Of a stretch of 64,000 nt of DNA, positions 18,994 to 27,091 are shown piece after piece. Each line of letters begins with the position of its first letter. The first letter of the stretch is position 1. The stretch covers positions 124,001-188,000 of the forward strand of contig NZ_FYEW01000004.1 in assembly GCF_900187375.1 (NCBI RefSeq). Direction: 5' to 3'. The notes below the pieces were generated by a model. That model saw nothing but the letters and a program-made list of their open reading frames with translations. It was not told the DNA's origin and searched no databases. The stretch comes from Hymenobacter gelipurpurascens. Its GTDB lineage: Bacteria; Bacteroidota; Bacteroidia; Cytophagales; Hymenobacteraceae. The translations under genes were made by a program, and so were the position numbers.

Positions 18994-19021
18994 AAAAAGA
19001 GCGCTTTTCTGCGCTCTTTTT
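18994..19021 (+). terminator. Strong Rho-independent terminator
   Basis: Perfect 11-bp arms AAAAAGAGCGC and GCGCTCTTTTT with a 6-base loop, 10 bases after the MobC-like stop. The A-rich 5' arm makes it work in both directions. Confidence 0.85.
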
Positions 19022-19054
19022 GGCCCAACTAGTCCTTATTCGCTGAAAAAGGTC

Positions 19055-19141
19055 GGGGATACTCCCGCTTTTTCACCGGTTCACGGCGGGGATACTCCCG
19101 AACGGGCTCCGGATGGCGGAGGGGATACTCCTTTTTTGCTG
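19055..19141. repeat. Three direct repeats GGGGATACTCC
   Basis: Copies at 19055-19066, 19088-19099 and 19131-19141; the first two extend by one more C. On the minus strand they encode repeated EYP tripeptides in a short open frame (19029-19277), which I do not regard as a gene because of its skewed composition. Confidence 0.75.
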
Positions 19142-19191
19142 CGGATGCTAGGCCCTTTCCCTTAACGACGGGAGGGGGCCGGCTAAAAAAG

Positions 19192-19388
19192 GCGTTTCCA
19201 GCGAATCGACCGGATCGCCTCCGGAGCCCTGGGCTGCCTTTTCGCCCTGCCGGACCCCGAAACAGGGGCATTTTCATCTTTCTTTAGGTTGAAGTAGCAC
19301 TTTGTCAGGTATCGCACCTCCCACTAGGCTACACCCGTGTTCGCAAAAAGGCCTTTTGGAGCCATTTGACCGGATGACCTCCGGAGTA
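19192..19388. repeat. Degenerate repeat pair around GACCGGAT-CCTCCGGAG
   Basis: Two related stretches, near 19192-19230 (GCGTTTCCAGCGAATCGACC, then GGATCGCCTCCGGAG) and 19343-19388 (TTTGACCGGATGACCTCCGG). The first half also occurs at 3660-3674. Confidence 0.45.
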
Positions 19389-20248
19389 AGGGCGGGTAGA
19401 TAGCTTTTAGAACTTTACCGTTAGTGCTTGTCCTGGCCCTGGGTGGGGTACCCACGCGGTAGTTGGTCGGTGCGGGGTGCCCCGTGCTGGGGGAGGGTTA
19501 CCCCGAGTTCGGGGGCAATAAATAGAACTGTAGATACTTAACGAATCTAATGTTTTGTGTAGAGAGGGGAATTCGCCTTCGGCTCAAAATCAATTTTTAG
19601 CTTTTAAAGTTGAAGTAGAAACGGCTGGAGAAGGGAGAGTTAGCACTTCAGAGAAATCGGCCAGTGTCCCGATGTCAGGCCTTCGGCACACTAGGGGCGC
19701 GGCCACGGCGGCCGGTCTCGGCCAGGCTCACGGCTTGGGGCTACGGCTCTCTTCGTCTGCCTCCTTGCCTGGGTAACGGGGAGGTGTTCCGTCGTCTTCC
19801 CGCCGGTGGAACCCGGCTAGGGCGGGCAGCTGGCGGCAGGCGGCAAGGGCTAGCGCGACTGGGACCTTTATCAACCCCTAGTCGATCGCACCCGACGAAC
19901 GGGTGGTGTGGCCAGCCGGAGAGCTTGCCTGGTTATGGCCCGGCACCCGTTGGGAAGGCACTTCCCTTTGTAGGCCGACGGCCCCTCCCCCGCTGCGTCT
20001 GCTGGTAAGGGGCGCGTCTCTCTACCGCCTGTGTTGCTTTTAAGGAGTCAAGGTGCTACGCACAGGGGCTGCGCTGGACAAGGAGTCGTCTAGGACACGG
20101 CCATGGTGCTAGAGGCCGCGAAACACGTTAGACCCTTCTGCCTGCGACCGGTAGCCTCTTCACTCTTTCTGGACCACGCATCCCATCTATTCGAGAGTAG
20201 GCCGCCGAGCTGACGGAGTGGCGGAGCCGCGCCGGGTATCTTTACGGG
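19389..20248. other. GC-rich stretch without a supported gene
   Basis: About 860 bases. It contains tight GC-rich palindromes, for example GTGGGGTACCCAC (19443-19455) and CGGGGTGCCCCG (19473-19484). Open frames here are short and have no recognisable protein. It might hold a structured RNA, an oriT-like site or decayed sequence; I cannot tell which. Confidence 0.4.
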
Positions 20249-21100
20249 ATGAACCGGTCCTTCCTTCGCTCGCTACCCCTGGTAGCACTCTCTTTGCTGG
20301 CGTCCTGTCGTGGCGATGAGCAGCCTTTCCCTTCCACTGCCGCGGGGAGCGTCCACCTGACGCTGGGCAATCCCAGTGGCGCCCTTACGGACGTAGGGCA
20401 GCCCAAGAACTACCTGCTCGTGAAGCCCCAGTATGCCCTCTCCTACCACCGCGACCGCGGTACGCCCACCTGGGTGAGCTGGCACCTGGAACAAGCCGAC
20501 CTAGGCTCCGCTGCTCGGCAGGATGACTTTCGGGCCGATGCCTCACTGCCCGCGGGGTGGTACCCAGTGCAGGGCACGAGTTACTCTGGTTCCGGCTTTG
20601 ACCGCGGCCACAATACGCCCTCGGCTGACCGCACGGCCACCGTCGCGGATAACTCGGCCACGTTCCTGATGAGCAACATGATCCCGCAGGCACCGAATAA
20701 CAACCAGCGGACCTGGGCTAACCTGGAGAACTACACTCGCACGCTGGTCACTGCTACCCAAGAGGTATATGTGGTGATGGGCTCCTACGGCAAAGGGGGA
20801 ACGGGATCAAACGGGTACGCCACGACGATTGATCAGGGCCGCGTGACGGTGCCGGCTCGCATCTGGAAAGTCGTGGTAGTACTACCCGTCGGTGATAAGG
20901 ACGCCGGCCGTGTCACGAGCACGACGCGGGTTATCGCCGTAGATACGCCCAATGACAATGCCGTCAACTCTGCCTGGGACGGTTACCGCACGAGCGTGGA
21001 CGCCATTGAGGCCGCGACGGGACTGGACCTACTGTCTACTGTTTCACCTGCTGTCCAGCAAGCCATTGAAGCTAGAGTAGATAATGGACCCACTAACTAA
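20249..21100 (+). CDS. Secreted DNA/RNA non-specific endonuclease (lipoprotein)
   Basis: 283 residues. A signal peptide ends in the lipobox LLASC, so the product is probably anchored to a membrane facing the periplasm or outside. The mature part is a NUC1-type beta-beta-alpha-metal nuclease: FDRGHNTPSADRT contains the DRGH motif with the catalytic His, and NNNQRTWANLENY supplies the metal-binding Asn and neighbouring residues. Such enzymes cut DNA and RNA without sequence preference and may serve nutrient scavenging, barriers to incoming DNA, or competition. No immunity gene is recognisable next to it. It lies between the MobC-like gene and the partition genes. Confidence 0.85.
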   Translation: MNRSFLRSLPLVALSLLASCRGDEQPFPSTAAGSVHLTLGNPSGALTDVGQPKNYLLVKPQYALSYHRDRGTPTWVSWHLEQADLGSAARQDDFRADASLPAGWYPVQGTSYSGSGFDRGHNTPSADRTATVADNSATFLMSNMIPQAPNNNQRTWANLENYTRTLVTATQEVYVVMGSYGKGGTGSNGYATTIDQGRVTVPARIWKVVVVLPVGDKDAGRVTSTTRVIAVDTPNDNAVNSAWDGYRTSVDAIEAATGLDLLSTVSPAVQQAIEARVDNGPTN

Positions 21101-21127
21101 TAATTTGCCCAAAATGTAGCACACGTA

Positions 21128-21182
21128 ATCTATGTACTACACTCATAACATACAGCACATATTATGAGTGTAGTACATAGAT
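21128..21182. repeat. Perfect 21-bp inverted repeat upstream of parA
   Basis: Arms 21128-21148 and 21162-21182 are exact reverse complements with a 13-base spacer (core GTACTACACTCATAA). It lies in AT-rich sequence after the nuclease gene, with a shorter palindrome CACTTATTAAGTG just beyond. It is a candidate centromere (parS-like) site for ParA and its partner, or a bidirectional terminator. Confidence 0.9.
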
Positions 21183-21334
21183 CACATCTTTTACACTTAT
21201 TAAGTGCAATACATACATTGAAATTATTGTGTGTAATAAACTTATTAAAAGTGATGATTGTATAGGTTTTTATGTATGTTTGGTGTGTCTTATGGGATGT
21301 CCCAGACATATCTTAAACTAACTAGGCCTCTTTG

Positions 21335-22099
21335 ATGAAGACCATATGCTTTGCCAACCACAAAGGAGGAGTAGGCAAGACGACATCTACACTGAATGTA
21401 GGTCAAGTTCTAGCCAGCCGTGGCTCAAGAGTATTACTAATTGATAGCGATTCGCAAACAAACCTTTCTATGTCTTTTGACAGACAAGGGAGTAGGCATT
21501 TGGGAGAGTTATTAGAAAGCGATGGTAAGGTGCCAATTGCTGAACTAATGGAAGAGGTAGGGGAGAAGTTACACCTCATAGCTGCTTCTCCTCGTCTGCA
21601 GATGGTAGAAAAGCTGATGGCCGGCAGCTCTGGCCTAGAGTTCGTTTTAAGGGAGGCTCTAGAGTCAATAGAAAGCGAGTTTGACTATTGTCTTATTGAT
21701 ACTCCTCCTTCACTAGGAGGTATCACCTATTCTGCCCTAATCGCTTCTGATGCTGTTTTCGTTCCTATGCAACCAGAGTACTTCGGCTACAATGGGCTCA
21801 CCTCCTTATTGCAAGCATGTGTTCGAGTACGAAAGCACTATAATCAAAAGCTTAAGGTAGGAGGGATCTTCTTTACTAAATACTCTTCCAGCTATCGTTC
21901 ATCTATGCACCACCAGTATGTTGATCTAATTAATGAAGATGAACAGCTGGCGCCTTTAGTAATGAATGTCAGCATCCGGCAAAACAACAAGTTAAGTGAG
22001 GCTCAAGCTATGCACGAACCAATCTTAGCTTATGCTCCAGATAGTAATGGTGCAGTTGATTACACTTCTCTCACAGATGAAATATTAGCAAGACTATGA
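21335..22099 (+). CDS. parA: ParA-type partition ATPase
   Basis: 254 residues from ATG 21335 (a TTG just upstream is less likely). The deviant Walker A KGGVGKTTS lies at residues 11-19, followed by VLLIDSDSQTNL (motif A') and YCLIDTPPSL (Walker B), all characteristic of ParA/MinD partition ATPases. It segregates plasmid copies by cycling on the nucleoid with a DNA-binding partner. The stop overlaps the next start by 4 bases (ATGA), so the 122-residue product downstream is its likely ParB-type partner. No extra N-terminal HTH is present, so the partner probably regulates the operon. Confidence 0.92.
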   Translation: MKTICFANHKGGVGKTTSTLNVGQVLASRGSRVLLIDSDSQTNLSMSFDRQGSRHLGELLESDGKVPIAELMEEVGEKLHLIAASPRLQMVEKLMAGSSGLEFVLREALESIESEFDYCLIDTPPSLGGITYSALIASDAVFVPMQPEYFGYNGLTSLLQACVRVRKHYNQKLKVGGIFFTKYSSSYRSSMHHQYVDLINEDEQLAPLVMNVSIRQNNKLSEAQAMHEPILAYAPDSNGAVDYTSLTDEILARL

Positions 22100-22464
22100 G
22101 TAGCACGCCTAAACGCAACTTTACAGCAAAGACAACACGTCCTGTTATTGACGCTACTTCCCTATACGGCATGGATGAGGTACCTGCTTCTTCATCGGTA
22201 CCTGATGCGGATACAAAAAGCGTTGCTCCAGTGACTCCAACAGAAGCAATGGCAAATGAATGGGTACAATTCAGTACTTATCTACATCGCAAAACCTATT
22301 TACGCCTTAAGCAAGCTGAGTATTGGGAGCCTGGATTTGTTGTTCGACAGCAAATTGAGCAAGTAGTTAGTGAGCTACTAGATAAGCTGGAAAGTGCCAA
22401 CAAAAGCTTACCTGAAGAGCAGTTACAGAAACTACTTCAGAAGAATAAAAAACTCCAGTCATAG
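22096..22464 (+). CDS. Small partner of ParA, probable centromere-binding protein
   Basis: 122 residues, translationally coupled to parA. The first 50 residues are polar and probably disordered; the rest (WVQFSTYLHRKTYLRLKQAEYW, then VVRQQIEQVVSELLDKL) gives a short strand and helices that could form a ribbon-helix-helix dimer. There is no match to classical ParB. Its place directly after parA and just before an iteron origin fits a ParB/ParG-like adaptor. This is inference from position and size. Confidence 0.55.
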   Translation: MSSTPKRNFTAKTTRPVIDATSLYGMDEVPASSSVPDADTKSVAPVTPTEAMANEWVQFSTYLHRKTYLRLKQAEYWEPGFVVRQQIEQVVSELLDKLESANKSLPEEQLQKLLQKNKKLQS

Positions 22465-22538
22465 GAGTATAAAAAAGCATAAAAACGCTGATTTTGAAGC
22501 GGAAATGGGCTTTTTTATACCCAGGGGGTTAAATCTAT

Positions 22539-22767
22539 CTGCTACAAAAAAGACGTTACTTAAAAGCACAACTAGTCTTTTTTTTATTACTCTAATTAAA
22601 GAGTATTATAGGGCTCATATCTATCTGATTATCACCTAATAACAAGGGGTATCTGCTACAAAAAAGACGTTATCTGCTACAAAAAAGACGTTGACTTGCT
22701 ACAAAAAAGACGTGATTCTGCTACAGAATAGCCGTTTCTACAACCCATCTGCTACAAAAAAGACGTT
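22539..22767. other. Iteron replication origin
   Basis: Six copies of a 19-bp iteron, consensus CTGCTACAAAAAAGACGTT. Exact copies at 22539-22557, 22653-22671, 22674-22692 and 22749-22767; one variant at 22696-22714 (two changes) and one degenerate at 22718-22736. The central four are 21-22 bases apart, two helical turns, so initiator molecules would bind the same face. AT-rich sequence (22550-22640) lies next to them. The last copy ends 9 bases before the rep ATG, so Rep binding should also repress its own gene. Confidence 0.92.
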
Positions 22768-22775
22768 GTTACTTC

Positions 22776-23957
22776 ATGGAGCCTACCCCTGACAAAAGAG
22801 TTGCTCAGCATAATGCTCTTATAAATGCGCGATTTAGTCTTGTGCCGCTACAAATGCGTCTGTTTGTGGCACTTTTATCGCGGATAGATTTTGAGGATGT
22901 TGACTTTAAAGAGCACTTTATTCCGTTGGATGAATTGGTATTCGAACGCCGAGGAGGTTCAGCTTATGAGCAGGTAGACGAAATGTGCAAAGGCTTAGCA
23001 TCCTTTACTCTCTACATAGAAGAGCTGGAAGAGAAGACTCGTAAGCGCCGTCGTAAGCCTAGCTATACTTACATTCCGCTTATGGCTGAAGCAGGCTATC
23101 GAGCAGATCTAGGTGGCGTGATAGCAAGCTTCAACCCTAAGATAATGCCCTATCTGTTACAGCTTCGGGAAAGTGGTAACTTCACTACTGCCGAAATGCA
23201 GCAGGTGCTTAAGCTTAAAAGCCCTCAGTCATTACGTATTTACTGGCTACTTAAGGAGTATGCGGACTTCGGCCGCCGCACGATGAGCGTAGAAGATTTA
23301 CGGTTCGTGTTAGGCATAGAAGAGGATGAATACCCGCGCTTCTCTAATTTTAAGGCCCGTGTGTTAGATAAGGCGCAAAGTGAAATAGCTGCTACTGATA
23401 TTCCCTTCACATACGAGCTAGAAAGAGAAGGAAAAACTGTTGCACGTATCAAGTTTCTATTTCAGCAACTGGCTGCATCTGCTACAAAAAAGACGTTGCC
23501 AGGAGCAGCAGAATGGGCGGATGCTTTATTACAAGTTGGCGTTAGTCAACGTAGTATCACTTCTATTGCTAGCCAATTAGAAAATGGAGAATATGACGTA
23601 GGCTACATCGCCTTTGTAGTCCGCATTGTTGAGAGCCAGTTTAGAAAAGGGAAGATCAAAAAACCAGCAGGCGCTATTTATAAGGCTTTAGTCGATAAAT
23701 ATTTGCTGGATGATTATAACCTGGCAAGTAAGCCACGTCAGTCGGCTAAGAAGGAGCTACCTAAAGTAGCTGAGAGAAAGACTGAGATAGCCTTCCGCTT
23801 GAGCGAGGTGCAGAGCATGTATGAAAACCCCGGGCCTTATGCTCTGCGCCAAAAGCGGGCTGATACTTTTGAGAAGCACCTGCAGCAGGTCTACCTACAG
23901 GACGGCTTTACCCTCGCGGAGCGGAACGGGGAAGAGTGGCTCATCAAGCAGCAGTAA
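22776..23957 (+). CDS. repB: Rep_3 (RepB-type) plasmid replication initiator
   Basis: 393 residues. The N-terminal segment AQHNALINARFSLVPLQMRLFVALLSRI (described only by its ends, NALIN and LLSRI) is the first winged-helix domain of Rep_3 initiators; a second winged helix follows near 130-225 (LKSPQSLRIYWLLKEYA and neighbours). It binds the iterons directly upstream to start plasmid replication. The C-terminal 150 residues are basic and less conserved. One more exact iteron lies inside the gene and encodes SATKKTL. With parA and its partner this is a complete low-copy plasmid maintenance module. Confidence 0.92.
   Translation: MEPTPDKRVAQHNALINARFSLVPLQMRLFVALLSRIDFEDVDFKEHFIPLDELVFERRGGSAYEQVDEMCKGLASFTLYIEELEEKTRKRRRKPSYTYIPLMAEAGYRADLGGVIASFNPKIMPYLLQLRESGNFTTAEMQQVLKLKSPQSLRIYWLLKEYADFGRRTMSVEDLRFVLGIEEDEYPRFSNFKARVLDKAQSEIAATDIPFTYELEREGKTVARIKFLFQQLAASATKKTLPGAAEWADALLQVGVSQRSITSIASQLENGEYDVGYIAFVVRIVESQFRKGKIKKPAGAIYKALVDKYLLDDYNLASKPRQSAKKELPKVAERKTEIAFRLSEVQSMYENPGPYALRQKRADTFEKHLQQVYLQDGFTLAERNGEEWLIKQQ
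23479..23497 (+). repeat. Seventh iteron, inside repB
   Basis: Exact copy of the 19-bp iteron within the coding sequence, about 710 bases from the origin cluster. It could mediate handcuffing or looping to control copy number. Confidence 0.85.
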
Positions 23958-24235
23958 GGGGTCAGTTTAGACAGACACGTAGCTCTGCTATGTGGGCTAG
24001 TTGATACGAGACTATTCTACCTATTGGGACAGTTCCACTAGTCAATAGACTAGCATGCCAACTGGACACTCAGGAATCACCCCTATCCGGTAACCCGTTT
24101 CCGGCCATTAGGATGCAGGTTTCATTCTAAGGAGGAACGTCTTTAGGTTGATGACACAAGCCTACAGGATTACATGTAGGATATTACTACTTTCAGCAGC
24201 ACACTTATAGTTATTGCCTCTCTACATCTGTATCC

Positions 24236-25960
24236 ATGAATCATCAGTTAGCATTTATCAAGTCTCAGCATATCGCGAACGCCCTAAAAAAGATAGACGC
24301 GGAAGAAGTACCCAAAGACCATCAGTGGAGTGAGTATTGGATTTGCTACAGAGGTAAATTGTACCAATTCATGTATACGGTACAGCTAGCGAGCACTTTT
24401 ACTTCAACCCCATTGAAGCCGGGCGAGGTGCATAGCAATGATAGCTCCAGACGATACATTGAGAAGCTAGGGTACCATGTTCTGTTTAAGTCAGCCCAGG
24501 CAGTAGCTACACATGTACCTGTTAAGTACTGGGCGGGTGCTTATCTCTTTGGTGTAAACCAGGATCAGAATATGCTGGACGATTTCACCCTAAAGAACCG
24601 TTGGGCGACTGATCACAACTTAGCAGAAGGAGAAGGCGCGAAGATTTACAGGCTGTTGAGAAAAGTAAAAATCAATGACAGAATCTGTGTCCGAGCTCTA
24701 GACAGGAAAAACGGTATCATTCAGATCTTGAAAGTGGGTACCGTCACAGATACCAGCCTTATTGCAACAGGTGAATTGGGGGTACAATGGGATTATAATC
24801 CCCCTCTGTTCCGTGGAAGTAAACCCGCAGGAGTAGGTGCAGGGAACTGGTGGAATTCACTGATTCAAGTAAAACGCGAGGACGATATAGACGTTATCTT
24901 CCCAGGATTACCCAGAAAACGAATCGCGCGGCTCGCTTGGAACAGTATGGGTTGGATGCAACCTTCAGGCCCGTCTGGCAAAAGTACCGATAGCAGCACG
25001 CATGAGGGTAAACATGGGTATGGCCATGAAGAGTGGCTCTTTGATACCAATCGGCTCCTAAATGGTTATCACTATGGCTTTTTGGAGCCAGTGCGTCGGA
25101 ATCAGCAACACCATGCGGGTGCTACGTTCGATGTCTGGTTGTACACCATGAACCGTGATACCAAGAAGCGATACTGGGTGGGGGAGATCACCAATCTTAT
25201 GGTCTTAACGGAGGAAGAGGCAAAGGAGGTAGAGGATCAGTACCGACAGAATGGCTGGCTGGCCGAGATGGAAAGGGAGATTAAGGCTTCCGGCGCGGAT
25301 GAATCGGGCTTTTCCCATTGGAAGGGTGTCAAGCTTTTCAACGTCAAGTTTATGCCTGAGGAACTGGTTGTAAACGAACCGTATATCGAACTAGCCGCTT
25401 CTCATCCAGTTGTTGAGCATTCGCGCTACAACTTCAGCATTTTTAAAGAGGCTTACCAGGTAACAGAAGATCAAGAGGATGACTTCGCTTTCATGCCTTC
25501 CACTGCTACCTCCAGTGCAGGAGTATCCACGCTGAAAACGAGTACTTATTTACAACCAGCTAAGAGAAAACAGATCAAGTTTCTGCATAAGCTGTTAAGT
25601 GACGAGCTGGCTGCCGTGCTACGAATAGATTATGGTGCAGCCAATGTCACGCAAGAGCACCCAGGAGGGTATAATAGCACTAGTATTGACATAGTCGTGA
25701 ATACCGGCAGTGGCCTTACTTTCTACGAGATTAAAACCTACCCGTCCGTCAGAGTTTCGATCCGAGAAGCGTTAGGACAAATAATGGAATACTGCTACTT
25801 TCATAATAAGGTCAAGGCGAGTACTCTCGTCATCGTCACGCACCAGGATATAAACTTGAAGACTAAGCAATATTTACAACACTTACGCACTACGCTCAAG
25901 CTGCCCATTTATTACCAGTACTTCAATCGCACTACCCAAACACTGTCGTCTAGATATTAG
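24236..25960 (+). CDS. PD-(D/E)XK nuclease-domain protein, orphan
   Basis: 574 residues, no signal peptide. The C-terminal 120 residues show a restriction-enzyme fold: Glu in SDELAAVL, Asp in SIDIVVN, FYEIKTY (E-x-K) and a following helix EALGQIMEY. The N-terminal 430 residues are not recognised; a segment near residues 135-190 (KIYRLLRKVKINDRICVRAL) resembles the small beta-barrel readers (EVE/ASCH-like) that recognise modified bases, but this is weak. No methyltransferase is adjacent, so a stand-alone, modification-dependent or abortive nuclease is the best reading. It lies between the plasmid replication genes and the helicase/methyltransferase pair, separated from both by gaps. Confidence 0.6.
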   Translation: MNHQLAFIKSQHIANALKKIDAEEVPKDHQWSEYWICYRGKLYQFMYTVQLASTFTSTPLKPGEVHSNDSSRRYIEKLGYHVLFKSAQAVATHVPVKYWAGAYLFGVNQDQNMLDDFTLKNRWATDHNLAEGEGAKIYRLLRKVKINDRICVRALDRKNGIIQILKVGTVTDTSLIATGELGVQWDYNPPLFRGSKPAGVGAGNWWNSLIQVKREDDIDVIFPGLPRKRIARLAWNSMGWMQPSGPSGKSTDSSTHEGKHGYGHEEWLFDTNRLLNGYHYGFLEPVRRNQQHHAGATFDVWLYTMNRDTKKRYWVGEITNLMVLTEEEAKEVEDQYRQNGWLAEMEREIKASGADESGFSHWKGVKLFNVKFMPEELVVNEPYIELAASHPVVEHSRYNFSIFKEAYQVTEDQEDDFAFMPSTATSSAGVSTLKTSTYLQPAKRKQIKFLHKLLSDELAAVLRIDYGAANVTQEHPGGYNSTSIDIVVNTGSGLTFYEIKTYPSVRVSIREALGQIMEYCYFHNKVKASTLVIVTHQDINLKTKQYLQHLRTTLKLPIYYQYFNRTTQTLSSRY

Positions 25961-26095
25961 CTATTCCACAACTTAAACCCCTGTCACATAAGTTAAACGG
26001 GGCCTGGAAGTGTGATACTCAGCTCTACCAACCAAATATCCAAGTATGGTCCAGATGGTAAGAATAGGGCAGGGGGGCCCTGCGCGCTCTTCTGC

Positions 26096-26407
26096 TTACT
26101 CGGGGGCGGAAGCCAGGACAGGCGAATGCTGCACCAGAGAGGGGACCTGCCCAAAGAACAAGTAGTTACTACGGATCAGATTGGATTCGCGCTCTGCGAG
26201 GAGGAAGTGCTCGGCAATGGCCTCGTAGGCCGAGACTGAAATTTTCAGATGGGCCATCTCGCATCGGGTGCCCTGGCCCCGATCCCCGTGCACACAGATC
26301 AATTGATCGAACTGGTTAAGCGGTTTGTACTGGAAGACGCGGATGAAGGCTTGGTGGTCTGCATAGGCGGGTAAGTCAGCAGGGGAAGAAAGCTTCTTGG
26401 GACTCAT
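26096..26407 (-). CDS. Small hypothetical protein
   Basis: 103 residues with protein-like composition (HQAFIRVFQYKPLNQFDQLI, SVSAYEAIAEHFLLAERE). No family recognised. No clear ribosome binding site, which is common in Bacteroidota. It could be a plasmid accessory gene or a remnant. Confidence 0.4.
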   Translation of the reverse strand: MSPKKLSSPADLPAYADHQAFIRVFQYKPLNQFDQLICVHGDRGQGTRCEMAHLKISVSAYEAIAEHFLLAERESNLIRSNYLFFGQVPSLVQHSPVLASAPE

Positions 26408-26762
26408 GGTCGCACGGGGTAAACCCGAGGATACGGGTGCGGGACAAACTATCGAGCAATTGACTCAGCTTCCGGCAGTAGAACTACAACCGTGTCTCAT
26501 TATTGGCAAGAAACCCTAGGGACAAGCTCAACTTCTCCACGCCGAGGAGAAGATCTGTTTCAAGCCGATACGCACCGCAGGCCGCTGGCTATAGAGGAAA
26601 CAATTACGCCCAATAAACTTTACTACTCATGACCTAAGCCGGAAGTACCACCATCGATGGAGCATTGCTCGATAGATTCCGATAATCCCCACTTGTCGGT
26701 ACTAAGCCTTAAGGTATGCCTCTATTTACTACATCTTAGTTCGAGTCCAGGATGGAGCGCTG

Positions 26763-26797
26763 AAAGGCCACTCACGGTATCATGAGTAGCCTTTTTT
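26763..26797 (+). terminator. Terminator-like hairpin
   Basis: Arms AGGCCACTCA and TGAGTAGCCT (one mismatch) followed by TTTTT. No gene directly upstream on the plus strand. Confidence 0.5.
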
Positions 26798-27091
26798 AAT
26801 TTTTACCCCCGATTCCTGTTTTAAGGGGTGAATGCTTTTATACTTTAATCCAAGTTAAAGGCCATCAGCAGGGCATGGCGGACCTTTATTACATGCCCGC
26901 GGCATCGAGGTGTACTAATAGACCCACGCCAGCGAGCTGCTGAACTTGTGCAGCTCTAGTATCAGAGAGCAATTGGAGTAACATACGTTTAGCCTACTAC
27001 TGTCGGACTGGATTTGAATTTCAGTAGCAGCAAGTGAAACATTGGTTAGCTTGCCTCTTTAAATTGGCTCCCACTCTGCCTAAAGCTCTAT

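Larger units (their letters stand above)
25961..27091. other. 1.1-kb gap with remnants
   Basis: Mostly non-coding. It contains one possible small minus-strand gene (26096-26407), a terminator-like hairpin near 26,763 and nothing else convincing. Several short fragments look like debris of earlier insertions. Confidence 0.4.

Noticed and set aside
19029..19277. 82-residue minus-strand frame with EYP repeats as a gene
   Set aside because: Composition is skewed and is explained by DNA direct repeats; no start signal or homology recognised.
22539..22767. CRISPR array
   Set aside because: Repeats are 19 bp with 2-3 base gaps (or irregular gaps) and precede a Rep_3 gene; these are iterons.
26733..26760. 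tRNA 3' end (TTCGAGTCC followed by acceptor-like bases)
   Set aside because: The T-stem has a mismatch, there is no CCA and no 5' half; kept only as a possible scar.
26912..26924. 23S rRNA 3'-end fragment (GTACTAATAGACC)
   Set aside because: Only 13 bases match the remembered consensus; flanks do not fit.
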